5,811 nucleotides of DNA from a bacterium (GTDB taxonomy: Bacteria; Fidelibacterota; Marinisomatia; Marinisomatales; JAHJCW01): the NCBI GenBank assembly GCA_030621275.1, contig JAUXHY010000091.1, positions 1 through 5,811 of the forward strand. Direction: 5' to 3'. The stretch's first letter is position 1. Each line of letters begins with the position of its first letter. Both the position numbers and the translations under genes were made by a program. This document shows positions 5,719 through 5,811 of this stretch, piece by piece. Below the pieces are notes generated by a model. It was not told the DNA's origin. It saw nothing but the letters and a program-made list of their open reading frames with translations, and searched no databases.

Positions 5719-5811
5719 TTAGTTGCTGATTGTAAAGATTATATCCATACTTGGTGTAACCGGAATTTCAAAAACTGAATAGTCGTCTATAGAGGCATTA
5801 TATTCAATTTC
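5719..5811 (-). CDS. C-terminal end of an upstream operon gene, cut by the window edge
   Basis: The minus frame is open from the window edge and reads about 30 residues ending in EIPVTPSMDIIFTISN before TAA at 5719-5721. The TAA is immediately followed by the ATG of the secreted-protein gene. The alternating hydrophobic pattern resembles the end of a beta-rich exported protein like its neighbour, so the two may belong to one secreted set. Too little is visible to identify it. Confidence 0.55.
   Translation of the reverse strand, partial: EIEYNASIDDYSVFEIPVTPSMDIIFTISN

Overview
The window is AT-rich. It looks like part of a Bacteroidota (Bacteroidetes) chromosome: Shine-Dalgarno sites are weak or absent, one promoter has a TANNTTTG-type -7 box, one secreted protein has a signal peptide ending in AQ, one esterase is a lipoprotein, and the CCA-adding enzyme carries an HD domain. 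No lineage below phylum can be argued safely from the sequence alone.

Left part (1-2240) is a patchwork. Bases 1 to about 260 hold, on the minus strand, a piece of a large Ig-like surface protein. It is joined head to head to the C-terminal half of asnA (aspartate--ammonia ligase) on the plus strand; both genes have lost their 5' ends at this joint. The asnA 3' end (to 807) and its terminator (828-861) are followed by a minus-strand Fic/AMPylation gene with a C-terminal winged helix (885-1925). Upstream of Fic comes a second, diverged copy of the last 39 codons of asnA plus stop (2069-2188), with its own related terminator (2208-2239). The Fic gene is therefore bracketed by direct repeats of an asnA tail with terminator, with a period of 1381 bp. 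The tails differ at 14 of 117 bases but mostly silently, so they come from two different functional asnA lineages. This is what integration or recombination of a foreign segment at the 3' end of asnA would leave. No recombinase gene is present.

The Fic control region is the second notable item. Two arrays, each of four ATACGA-like units spaced 10, 10 and 11 bp, lie on either side of a -7 box (TAGATTTG on the minus strand). This suggests autoregulation by a DNA-binding protein, plausibly the winged helix of Fic itself.

Middle part (2240-3818): a possible 25-codon ORF, a 94-residue protein with three membrane segments, and an esterase-family lipoprotein, all on the minus strand. An intergenic region with a hairpin and a palindrome separates the esterase from the next gene.

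Right part (3819-5811): an intact HD-domain CCA-adding enzyme/poly(A) polymerase-family gene on the plus strand. Its last 29 bases overlap, tail to tail, a minus-strand gene for a small secreted protein. That gene directly follows (stop TAA then ATG, no gap) the end of another minus-strand gene cut by the window edge.
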